Source: Prevotellaceae bacterium
GTDB taxonomy: Bacteria; Bacteroidota; Bacteroidia; Bacteroidales; UBA932
Reading direction: 5' to 3'
Assembly (NCBI GenBank): GCA_031289995.1
Contig: JAITOI010000155.1
Coordinates: 1 to 5,472 of the forward strand
Length of the DNA: 5,472 bases
A program made the position numbers and the translations under genes. The notes below the pieces were generated by a model. It did not search any database. It was not told where the DNA came from and saw only the letters and a list, made by a program, of their open reading frames with translations. Position 1 is the first letter of the stretch. Every line of letters begins with the position of its first letter. Below, in pieces: positions 1 to 5,472 of this stretch.

Positions 1-67
1 CGCCCAGCACGATGTCTCTGAAATCCGAGTTGCTATAGGGCAGGCGTTTGATGGTTGTTGTTGCCAT
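1..67 (-). CDS. N-terminal fragment of an unidentified protein, possibly a PF09820-type AAA-ATPase-like protein
   Basis: Only the first 22 codons are present; the gene continues past the left edge. The peptide reads MATTTIKRLPYSNSDFRDIV followed by LG. The start is supported by a strong promoter just upstream (87-117) and by the lack of another plausible ATG. The block RLPYSNSDF resembles the N-terminus of the abundant Bacteroidota proteins with an AAA-ATPase-like domain (PF09820) and a PD-(D/E)XK nuclease-like C-terminus, which often begin with a (K)xLPYGxxDF-like block before a YVDKT motif. That motif would lie outside the window, so the family is an inference from a very short stretch. No Shine-Dalgarno sequence is seen; the bases before the ATG are TTCAAATC. 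It is probably transcribed apart from the iron genes, since a terminator-like hairpin and its own promoter lie in between. Confidence 0.5.
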   Translation of the reverse strand, partial: MATTTIKRLPYSNSDFRDIVLG

Positions 68-86
68 GATTTGAAAAGTTAGGGCG

Positions 87-117
87 CAAAGGTATATAAA
101 ATTTTCCACGTGCCAAA
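87..117 (-). promoter_or_regulatory. Bacteroidota-type promoter of the left-edge gene
   Basis: On the minus strand TACCTTTG (87-94) matches the -7 consensus TAnnTTTG exactly. A TTTG (114-117) lies 19 bases upstream, matching the -33 element of the primary sigma factor promoters known from Bacteroides. Transcription should start near position 82, leaving a leader of about 15 bases before the ATG at 67. This is the best-formed promoter in the window. Confidence 0.8.
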
Positions 118-151
118 AACTTGCCGTAGATTATTTCACGTTGAGGCAAGT
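115..151 (-). terminator. Probable intrinsic terminator after the feo genes
   Basis: In the minus-strand transcript, ACTTGCC (145-151) and GGCAAGT (119-125) form a perfect 7-bp stem with a 19-base loop, followed directly by a run of T (down to 115). It begins one base after the stop codon of the Cys-rich protein. The loop is longer than usual for a rho-independent terminator, so efficiency is uncertain. The T-tract overlaps the -33 element of the next promoter. Confidence 0.5.
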
Positions 152-152
152 A

Positions 153-320
153 TCACCTCCCACAACATTTCCGCAGCTCGCAGCCCGCGCATCGCGCGCA
201 GCCACAAGCCTTGTCCGCCTTGCCCCCACCGCCCTTCGTCGTGCGAAAGCGACGAACCAGCTTGTAGGCAACCGCCCCTGCCGTGATGGCAACAATTATG
301 TAAGCTATTACGAGCTGCAT
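153..320 (-). CDS. FeoB-associated Cys-rich membrane protein
   Basis: A 55-residue protein starting MQLVIAYIIV. Residues 3-18 form one hydrophobic transmembrane segment. A basic stretch follows (KLVRRFRTTK, 20-29), then a GGGGK linker, then a cysteine-rich tail with C39, C41, C44, C47, C52 and C53 (CGCxxCxxC and CC). This layout of short helix, basic/glycine linker and CxCxxCxxC tail, placed right after feoB, matches the FeoB-associated Cys-rich membrane protein family (PF12669). Its exact role is not settled; binding metal or helping FeoB assembly is commonly suggested. The basic residues suggest an N-out, C-in topology with a cytoplasmic tail. The ATG at 320 was chosen because the extension upstream of it only translates the intergenic repeat. 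No SD is seen, only an A-rich AAAGAAAC before the ATG. It is most likely co-transcribed with feoAB, 135 bases upstream, since no promoter was found between them. Confidence 0.85.
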   Translation of the reverse strand: MQLVIAYIIVAITAGAVAYKLVRRFRTTKGGGGKADKACGCARCAGCELRKCCGR

Positions 321-330
321 GTTTCTTTGA

Positions 331-455
331 TTTGCGATTATGCGATTTGCGATATGCGACAATACCCAGCGTCTATTTATGCGATTTGCGACCAGCACTG
401 GTATTGTCGCACATCGCACATCGCACGTCGCGCGTCGCATATCGCATATCGCACA
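331..455. repeat. TATGCGAY-family repeat cluster with an intercistronic hairpin
   Basis: The gap between feoAB and the Cys-rich gene consists mostly of variants of TATGCGAT, TTTGCGAT and TGTGCGAT. Left of about 390 they run in the plus orientation; right of 400 they run inverted. As a result 348-366 and 400-418 form a 19-bp inverted repeat with one mismatch and a 33-base loop, and the arms continue imperfectly to about 334 and 431. In the minus-strand transcript the mismatch is a G-U wobble, so the stem is intact. The repeat begins within the feoAB stop codon (456-458) and ends about 10 bases before the next ATG. A role as processing or stability hairpin is inference. Confidence 0.8.
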
Positions 456-2852
456 TCAAAATATTAATCTCACCAGCAACGCCACCACCCAAGCCAGACA
501 AGTAGTGTAAACCATCGAAAAAATAGCCCACCGCCAGCCGCTCTCCTTGCGTATGGCGGCCACCACCGCGATGCAGGGAAAGTAGATGAGGATGAAAAGC
601 ATGAACCCGTAGGCAACGGCGGGGGTGTACACTTTTTGCCCTGCCTGCTCGCCTTGCGTGTAGGTTTGCTCGCGGATTTTTTCGACGAGCGAGCTGGTGG
701 TTTGTTCCTCGTCTTCCTCGTTGATTTCGGCCTGGTAGAGCACGCTCATGGTGCTCACCACAATCTCCTTTGCGCCCACGCCGGCAAGGAGGCTCACGCC
801 CATCTTCCAGTCGAAGCCGAGGGGACGAAGCACCGGCTCCATGGCGTGCCCCATGCGGCCGAGGTAGGAGTTTTCTTTCTGCCGTACGGCCAGCTGCGCA
901 TCGCCGGTTGCGTCGGCTGCGTCGAGGCGCGGAAAGTAGCTGAGCGCCCACACCAGGATGGATGCGATGAGGATGACCGAACCCATTTTGCGGAGGTACT
1001 GCTGCCCCTTGTGCCAGGTGTGCAGGCTCGTGTTGCGCATCGTGGGGATGCGGTAGGGCGGCAGCTCCATGACAAACGGCGCCTCCTTTTTGGCGAACGT
1101 CAGCTTGTTCATGGCAATGGCCACCAGCACCGCGATGGCAATGCCAACAAGGTACACCGAAAGCAGGACAAGCCCCTGGTAGGCCGGAAAAAATGCCGAC
1201 ACCAAGAGCACGTAAACCGGCAACCTTGCGCTGCACGACATGAACGGCGTGATGAACATCGTTATCAGCCGGTCCTTGCGATTTTCGAGCGTGCGCGTGG
1301 CCATCACCGCGGGCACGTTGCAGCCAAAGCCCATCACCAGCGGGATGAACGACTTGCCGTGCAGCCCGATTTTGTGCATCAGCTTGTCCATCATGAAGGC
1401 CGCGCGCGCCATGTAGCCGGTGTCTTCCATGAGCGAGATGAAAAAAAACAGGAGAAGAATGTTGGGCAAAAATACGATGACGCCGCCCACGCCGGCAACG
1501 ATGCCATCGATGGCTAAATCGTGCAGCGCACCCGCGGGCAGCACGCTGCCAGCCCAGTGGCTGAGCGCGTCCACGCCGTATCCTATCCACTCCATGGGGT
1601 AGCCGCCCAGCGTAAACGTGGCCTGAAACATGAGCCACATGAAGAACAAAAAAATGGGGAAGCCGAGCAGGCGGTGCGTGAGCACGTCGTCAATGTCGCG
1701 CACCTTGCGCTTGGTGGCGGTGCTGCTCGGCTCCCGCATCGTTTCCTTGAGCGCGCCTGCAATGAAGCCATACTTGGCATCGACCACCACCGTTTCGGAC
1801 TTCTCAAAGTACATGCCTTCGATGGCCGCCACCTCGTGCGCAGCCAGCGCCTGCAGCGGCTTGTAGTTGCTGCACGGGGCAAACATGGATAGCGTTTGCT
1901 TGTCGGTTTCGAGCAGCTTGATGGCGAGGTAGCGCGACGAAAATTTGTCGGTTATTTGCGGGTTTTTTCTAATCTCAACCTGCAGCTTTTTTATGGAGCG
2001 CTCAATCGCCATGCCGTAGTTGATGTGGATGTGGCGCACTATCGGGTCGCGGTCTTCGTACACCTCAATCAGCTTGTCGAAGAGCTGGTCGATGCCTCGC
2101 CCCTTCGACGCCACGGTGGGGATAAAGGGGATGCCCACCATCGCGCCCAGCGTGGTGTAGTCCAGCTCCACGCCTTTCTTCTCCAGCTCGTCGTACATGT
2201 TGAGGGCGACGACCACTTTGATGTTCATGTCGATGAGCTGGGTGGTGAGAAACAGGTTGCGCTCGAGGTTGGAGGCGTCGAGAACGTTGACCACAATGTC
2301 CGGCATTTGCTCGGTAATGTGGCGGCGTACGTACAGCTCTTCGGGCGAGTATTCGGTGATGGAGTAGGTGCCGGGCAAGTCCATGATGCGGAACAGGTAT
2401 CCGTTGTGCTTGAGGCTTGCCTCCTTCGCGTCGACGGTAACGCCGCCATAGTTGCCCACCCGCTCGTGCGAGCCGGAGGCGTGGTTGAAGAGCGTCGTTT
2501 TGCCGCAGTTGGGGTTGCCCACCAGGGCGATGTTGATGGTGCGCCCCTTCTCGGTTTCGGACACCTTGAGGCGCTGCTCGTCGATGGTGCCCTCGAAGGG
2601 CGCCTCCGACGATAGCGTGTCGGCGTTGTCGGGGCGCACCACCTCCACCAGCTCGGCCTCGCTGTGGCGCAGCGACACCCTGTAGCCCATCACCTCGTAC
2701 TCCACGGGGTCTTGCAGCGGCGCGGCCTTCACCACCGTTACTTTTTTGCCCTTCACAAACCCCATTTCGGTTATGCGCTTGCGAAACGCGCCATGCCCGA
2801 GAACCTTGACGATGATGGTGCTGTCGCCGTTGCTGAGTTCAGATAGATTCAT
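456..2852 (-). CDS. feoB: Ferrous iron transporter, FeoA-FeoB fusion
   Basis: A 798-residue inner-membrane protein that imports Fe2+, driven or gated by a GTPase domain. Residues 1-73 form a FeoA SH3-like domain (GHGAFRKRITEMGF, then PLQDP and LRHSEAELVEV). The G domain follows at about 105-270, with G1 GNPNCGKTT (112-120), switch-I G2 GGVTV (136-140), G3 DLPG (158-161), G4 NMYD (218-221) and G5 near VASKGRG (247-253). A helical linker leads to the permease at about 395-798, with some eight to ten hydrophobic segments. It contains GFGCNVPAVMATRTLE (508-523), PFMSCSARLPVY (536-547) and GVGAKEIVVSTMSVLY (691-706), the gate-type motifs of FeoB. Length and order agree with Bacteroidota FeoAB fusions, so no separate feoA is needed. 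The ATG at 2852 was chosen because it opens the FeoA domain; an in-frame TTG at 2897 would add only 15 residues translated from repeat. No frameshift is visible. Regulation by an iron or redox regulator is likely, but I see no recognisable box. Confidence 0.97.
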   Translation of the reverse strand: MNLSELSNGDSTIIVKVLGHGAFRKRITEMGFVKGKKVTVVKAAPLQDPVEYEVMGYRVSLRHSEAELVEVVRPDNADTLSSEAPFEGTIDEQRLKVSETEKGRTINIALVGNPNCGKTTLFNHASGSHERVGNYGGVTVDAKEASLKHNGYLFRIMDLPGTYSITEYSPEELYVRRHITEQMPDIVVNVLDASNLERNLFLTTQLIDMNIKVVVALNMYDELEKKGVELDYTTLGAMVGIPFIPTVASKGRGIDQLFDKLIEVYEDRDPIVRHIHINYGMAIERSIKKLQVEIRKNPQITDKFSSRYLAIKLLETDKQTLSMFAPCSNYKPLQALAAHEVAAIEGMYFEKSETVVVDAKYGFIAGALKETMREPSSTATKRKVRDIDDVLTHRLLGFPIFLFFMWLMFQATFTLGGYPMEWIGYGVDALSHWAGSVLPAGALHDLAIDGIVAGVGGVIVFLPNILLLFFFISLMEDTGYMARAAFMMDKLMHKIGLHGKSFIPLVMGFGCNVPAVMATRTLENRKDRLITMFITPFMSCSARLPVYVLLVSAFFPAYQGLVLLSVYLVGIAIAVLVAIAMNKLTFAKKEAPFVMELPPYRIPTMRNTSLHTWHKGQQYLRKMGSVILIASILVWALSYFPRLDAADATGDAQLAVRQKENSYLGRMGHAMEPVLRPLGFDWKMGVSLLAGVGAKEIVVSTMSVLYQAEINEEDEEQTTSSLVEKIREQTYTQGEQAGQKVYTPAVAYGFMLFILIYFPCIAVVAAIRKESGWRWAIFSMVYTTCLAWVVALLVRLIF

Positions 2853-2894
2853 GATTTGAAGATTTGAGAATTTGAAAATTTGAAAATTCCGCAG

Positions 2895-2902
2895 CAAAAG
2901 TA
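2895..2902 (-). promoter_or_regulatory. -7 promoter element of feoAB
   Basis: TACTTTTG on the minus strand fits TAnnTTTG. At the expected spacing upstream (around 2920-2926) there is no TTTG, so the -33 element is weak or absent and the promoter may need an activator. A start near 2890 would give a leader of about 38 bases, almost all of it the left inverted-repeat arm. Confidence 0.5.
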
Positions 2903-2938
2903 CGACATCTTTGTGGCCGGTGTTCTCATCATTTATGG

Positions 2939-2951
2939 GGATATTTTATCC
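2939..2951. promoter_or_regulatory. Small palindrome upstream of the feoAB promoter
   Basis: GGATA-TTT-TATCC is a perfect palindrome with 5-base arms and a 3-base centre. It is centred about 55 bases upstream of the inferred feoAB start, where an activator of a promoter lacking a -33 element could bind. It does not match a Fur, DtxR or FNR consensus well enough to name a regulator, and such a short AT-rich palindrome can arise by chance. Confidence 0.25.
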
Positions 2952-3044
2952 GATATGCGACTATGCGACTATGCGATATGCGACACTGCAATCTTCAAAT
3001 TCGATATGCGACTATGCGATATGCGACACTGCAATCTTCAAATT
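2951..3044. repeat. Tandem direct duplication, 51-bp and 43-bp copies
   Basis: The copies 2951-3001 and 3002-3044 abut and are identical, except that the first has one extra 8-base unit CTATGCGA. Each copy combines a TATGCGAY block with ACACTGCAATCTTCAAATT, so both intergenic repeat families are joined in one duplicated unit. The 8-base step suggests replication slippage, and copy number may vary between strains. Confidence 0.9.
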
Positions 3045-3061
3045 TTCAAATCCTCAAATCT

Positions 3062-5059
3062 TCAAATCTTCTTCAACACCATCGCCGTGCGGCTCGGCAG
3101 GTAGAGCTTCAGCATGCTTGTGCCATTCACGTCAACGGTGAAGTGTGGCGCAGCTTCGTCCACGCGGGCAAAGCCGCCAAACGCAAGGCTGTCGCTGCAC
3201 AGCAGGCAGCGGTACTCGCCCGCGTCGATGGCGAAGCCGTAGCCAACGAAGGATTGCGCGGGGTTGAAGTTGAAGGCAAACACAAGGTCGCCGCGCTTAA
3301 AAATCAGCATCTGGTCAACCGTGTGCTGCGCCAGCGCGAACGGTTGGTGGGCGAAAAAGTTTTCGCTTCGCGCCAGCTGAATCATGGCCTCATCCCAGGC
3401 CAGCAGGTAGCGGTAGCGCAGCGTGGGGTCGTCCGCCAGGTGCCACTGTCGGCGGGCGTAGTGGTAGCTCCAGCTGTTGCCCTCGCGCGGAAAATCTATC
3501 CACTCGGGGTGCCCAAATTCGTTGCCCATAAACGTGAGGTAGCCGTTGCCCGCGGCGGATAGCGTGGCCAGGCGAATGAGCTTGTGCAGCGCCACGCCGC
3601 GGTCAACCACCGGCGAGGCGGGCTGCAGGGAGCTCATGCCGGAGTACATCTCGCGGTCGAGCAGCCAGAAGGCAATGGTCTTGTCGCCCACCAGCGCTTG
3701 GTCGTGGCACTCGGCGTAGGAAATGGTGCGCTCGTCGGTGCGCTTGTCGGTGAGGTGGTGGAACATGTCGCCCACGTGCCAGTCCTCATCGCGCTTAGCT
3801 TTGAGCGTCTTCACCCAGAAGTCGGCAACGCCCATGCTCATCCTGAAGTCGAAGCCCAGCCCGCCGGCGGCAAGCGGTGCGGCCAATCCGGGCATACCGC
3901 TCACGTCCTCGGCAACGCAGATGGCGCGGGGGTTGAGCAGGTGCACGAGGCGGTTGGCCAGCGCGAGGTAGGCAATGGCGTCCTCGTCCTGCGTGCCGTC
4001 GAAGTACATGTCGTAGCTCACGAAGTCAATGCCCAGGCCGTGGTGCGTGTACATCATGCTGGTTACGCCGTCGAAGCGGAAGCCGTCGAAGTGGAACTCG
4101 TCCATCCAATACTTGCAGCTCGAAAGCAGGAAGGTGATGACCTCGTGCTTGCCGTAGTTGAAGCAGCGCGAATCCCACACAGGATGGCGTCCGCGCTCGC
4201 CTGCGTGGAAGTACAGGTAGTCGGTGCCGTCGAACAAGCTCAGCCCTTCGTTGGCGTTTTTCACGGCGTGCGACTGCACCAAATCCATGATGACCGCCAG
4301 CCCCAGCCCGTGCGCGTCGTCCACCAGCGCCTTGAGCTCGTCGGGCGTGCCGAAGCGCGAGCTGGGCGCAAAAAAGCTCGACACCTGGTAGCCAAACGAG
4401 CCGTAGTACGGGTGCTCCTGAATGGCCATGAGCTGCACCACGTTGTAGCCCAGCTGCGCGATGCGCGGCAGCACGTTGCGCCGAAACTCGTCGTACGTGC
4501 CCACGCGGTAGCTCTCGGTGGCCATGCCAATGTGCGCCTCGTAAACCAGCGGCGTATCGAGCGCCGGAAGCGGCAAATTATTTTTCCATTCGTAGGGCGC
4601 AACGTCCCACACCTGCGCGGCAAAAATGTTGGTCGCATCGTCCTGCACCACGCGGCGGCAGTACGACGGAATGCGCTCACCGCTGCCGCCATCCCACACC
4701 ACGAGCAGCTTGTAGAAGTCCGCGTGGCGCAAGGCGTCGGGCGGCAGGCTGATTTCCCAATTGCCCGCGCCAACGCTGCGCAAGCCCCAGCGCGAGTCGG
4801 GCTTCCAGCCGTTGAAGCTGCCGATGAGGTAAACGTACTGCGCGGCGGGCGCCCACTCGCGGAGCGTCCAGCCCTGCGCGCTGCGGTGCAGGCCGTAGTA
4901 GAGGTGGTTGTTGGCAACCTCGGCGAGCGAGGCTTTGCCGGCGCAGAGCGTTTTTTCGAGCTGCCTGCGCCGCTCCATGCGGAGGCGAATGGCGTGCTCG
5001 TAGGGAGCAAGGCCGGAGTCGTTGGCGATGAGGGCGAGGGGGCTGGGGCGAGGGGTCAT
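3062..5059 (-). CDS. glgB: 1,4-alpha-glucan (glycogen) branching enzyme, GH13_8 type
   Basis: A 665-residue cytosolic enzyme that cuts an alpha-1,4 glucan segment and rejoins it through an alpha-1,6 bond, making the branches of glycogen. An N-terminal helical segment (about 10-55) precedes a CBM48 domain (about 65-150, with REWAPAAQYVYLIGSFNGWK at 67-86). The GH13 barrel (about 165-560) carries region I DLVQSHA (259-265), region II GFRFDGVTS with nucleophile D330, region III AEDVS with acid/base E384, and region IV YAECHDQ with D453. MGNEFGHPEWIDFPREG (511-527) is also typical. A C-terminal beta domain follows to LKKI. The motifs and length match the eukaryote-like GH13_8 group common in Bacteroidota, not the E. 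coli GH13_9 type. Region IV has C451 where family members usually have Ser; the catalytic triad is complete. The first in-frame ATG (5059) fits the family N-terminus; an in-frame TTG at 5137 would add 26 residues that do not. The leader from the promoter is then about 95 bases. Confidence 0.96.
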   Translation of the reverse strand: MTPRPSPLALIANDSGLAPYEHAIRLRMERRRQLEKTLCAGKASLAEVANNHLYYGLHRSAQGWTLREWAPAAQYVYLIGSFNGWKPDSRWGLRSVGAGNWEISLPPDALRHADFYKLLVVWDGGSGERIPSYCRRVVQDDATNIFAAQVWDVAPYEWKNNLPLPALDTPLVYEAHIGMATESYRVGTYDEFRRNVLPRIAQLGYNVVQLMAIQEHPYYGSFGYQVSSFFAPSSRFGTPDELKALVDDAHGLGLAVIMDLVQSHAVKNANEGLSLFDGTDYLYFHAGERGRHPVWDSRCFNYGKHEVITFLLSSCKYWMDEFHFDGFRFDGVTSMMYTHHGLGIDFVSYDMYFDGTQDEDAIAYLALANRLVHLLNPRAICVAEDVSGMPGLAAPLAAGGLGFDFRMSMGVADFWVKTLKAKRDEDWHVGDMFHHLTDKRTDERTISYAECHDQALVGDKTIAFWLLDREMYSGMSSLQPASPVVDRGVALHKLIRLATLSAAGNGYLTFMGNEFGHPEWIDFPREGNSWSYHYARRQWHLADDPTLRYRYLLAWDEAMIQLARSENFFAHQPFALAQHTVDQMLIFKRGDLVFAFNFNPAQSFVGYGFAIDAGEYRCLLCSDSLAFGGFARVDEAAPHFTVDVNGTSMLKLYLPSRTAMVLKKI

Positions 5060-5160
5060 TATGGGGCTGGGTTTGGGGATGTTTTGGACGAGCTGAAAAA
5101 TATTTTTTGCGATAAACTTGTTGGCATCGGCGGGCAAAAAAGCGCTACGATACTTGGCCG

Positions 5161-5190
5161 CAAAGGTAGTATTTTTTTCGGCGTGGCCAA
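5161..5190 (-). promoter_or_regulatory. Bacteroidota-type promoter of glgB
   Basis: On the minus strand TACCTTTG (5161-5168) matches the -7 consensus. A TTG (5188-5190, in ATTGG) lies 19 bases upstream, the same spacing as in the promoter at 87-117. Transcription should start near 5156. This would leave about 19 bases before the TTG at 5137 or about 95 before the preferred ATG at 5059. Confidence 0.75.
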
Positions 5191-5319
5191 TGCAGGGCGG
5201 TTTGGGCTAAATCTTTTTTGAGGTGCTACTCCAATCGTTCTGCCGTGCGCACGGGTGTTGCTTGTGCCTCGAAAAAAGTCTGTGCTCCGTGCGCAATACC
5301 ACACACGCATCGCTGGCTA

Positions 5320-5334
5320 CTAAGGTATCCTTAG
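5320..5334. promoter_or_regulatory. Perfect palindrome CTAAGG-TAT-CCTTAG
   Basis: Six-base arms flank a 3-base centre, about 165 bases upstream of the inferred glgB start. No T-run follows on either strand, so it is not a terminator. It could be a protein-binding site or a chance palindrome; no regulator can be named. Confidence 0.25.
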
Positions 5335-5446
5335 AGCAATAAGGTTTTGCAATGGGTTGGGCAGCGGCAAAGAACCTCACGGCTGGTGAGCGTGGTTTGC
5401 GAACCTCATTTCAACCTAATTTTTCTAACAAAACAACCTCAAAATC

Positions 5447-5472
5447 GATGTGCGATTATGAGATTATGAGAT
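5447..5472. repeat. Start of a further TATGCGAY-like repeat cluster
   Basis: GATGTGCGATTATGAGATTATGAGAT runs to the window edge as near-tandem units of about 8 bases, here with GAG partly replacing GCG. The opening GATGTGCGAT is identical to the minus-strand sequence just after the feoAB stop (448-457), tying this cluster to the repeats at 331-455 and 2951-3044. Confidence 0.6.

Larger units (their letters stand above)
2853..3068. repeat. 32-bp inverted repeat bracketing the glgB-feoAB gap
   Basis: The arms 2853-2884 and 3037-3068 are reverse complements at 31 of 32 positions, separated by 152 bases. Each arm is itself a tandem run of about four units of roughly TCAAATYY. The left arm touches the feoAB start codon (ATG at 2852-2850). 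The right arm overlaps the stop and last Ile codon of glgB. The single difference (2869 against 3052) is a G-U pair in the minus-strand RNA, so all 32 positions can pair in a read-through transcript. No target-site duplication was seen, so I do not call it a mobile element. Confidence 0.85.
5191..5472. other. Non-coding region upstream of glgB
   Basis: I see no convincing gene in this stretch. A minus-strand reading frame from 5310 runs over the glgB promoter and has no family features. The region holds the palindrome at 5320-5334, a short stem CTCAC (5376-5380) with GTGAG (5386-5390), three copies of AACCTCA (5373-5379, 5402-5408, 5435-5441) and the start of a repeat cluster from 5447. No TAnnTTTG promoter for a plus-strand gene was found. 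Confidence 0.6.

Noticed and set aside
141..467. Plus-strand frame of 108 codons opposite the Cys-rich gene
   Set aside because: Its C-terminal half is translated repeat (SHIARRASHIAYRTS). The opposite strand encodes a recognisable small protein.
373..1638. Minus-strand reading frame of 421 codons overlapping feoAB in another frame
   Set aside because: The translation is rich in Arg, His, Gly and Ala with no domain, and its C-terminus translates the intergenic repeat. The feoAB frame is clearly the coding one.
636..2615. Plus-strand frames at 636-1517 and 1896-2615 opposite feoAB
   Set aside because: His- and Val-rich antisense shadows of feoAB without motifs or promoters.
2951..3068. CRISPR array
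   Set aside because: The repeats abut directly with no unique spacers, and units are 8 or 43-51 bases; no cas gene is present.
2853..3068. MITE or insertion sequence with terminal inverted repeats
   Set aside because: The arms are low-complexity tandem units, no target-site duplication is visible, and no transposase is present. It is kept only as an inverted repeat.
2880..3562. Plus-strand frames at 2880-3104, 2911-3141 and 2963-3562
   Set aside because: They translate the repeats (recurrent MRLCDYAICD-like words) and then the antisense of glgB.
5060..5137. TTG start at 5137 for the branching enzyme
   Set aside because: The added 26 residues do not resemble the family N-terminus, and the ATG at 5059 gives the usual length. 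It cannot be fully excluded, because the promoter leaves about 19 bases before it.
3584..5221. Long plus-strand reading frame (545 codons) opposite glgB
   Set aside because: It mirrors the branching enzyme on the other strand and shows no family motifs. GC-rich codon positions keep antisense frames open.
5059..5310. Minus-strand frame of 83 codons upstream of glgB
   Set aside because: It crosses the glgB promoter and leader and has no recognisable features.

Overview
The window looks like chromosomal DNA from a member of the Bacteroidota, probably Bacteroidales-like and with rather GC-rich genes. Three things point there. FeoA and FeoB are fused in one polypeptide. The glycogen branching enzyme is of the eukaryote-like GH13_8 type. 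Three upstream regions carry the Bacteroidota -7 promoter element TAnnTTTG, two of them with a correctly spaced -33 TTG/TTTG, and no start codon has an obvious Shine-Dalgarno sequence. I cannot name a genus.

Every gene I can support lies on the minus strand, so transcription runs from right to left. From the right: 5191-5472 is non-coding, with small palindromes and the beginning of a repeat cluster. The glycogen branching enzyme (glgB) follows at 3062-5059 with its own promoter. Then comes a 209-bp intergenic region filled with repeats, the ferrous iron transporter feoAB (456-2852) with its own -7 element, a 135-bp repeat-filled gap, and a small FeoB-associated Cys-rich membrane protein (153-320). 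A probable terminator and a strong promoter lead into the first 22 codons of a gene that leaves the left edge of the window.

The feoAB gene and the small Cys-rich protein form a ferrous iron uptake unit: a cytosolic FeoA domain, a GTPase domain and a membrane permease in one chain, plus a one-helix partner with a cysteine-rich tail. The branching enzyme belongs to glycogen synthesis. It has no evident functional link to iron and seems to be only a co-oriented neighbour.

The protein-coding content is conventional. The unusual part is the DNA between the genes. Two low-complexity repeat families, one built on TCAAATYY and one on TATGCGAY, almost completely fill the gaps and run up to start and stop codons. 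One forms a 32-bp inverted repeat bracketing the whole glgB-feoAB gap, and another an intercistronic hairpin. I see no evidence of a new multi-gene system; the repeats are the best candidate for something undescribed.
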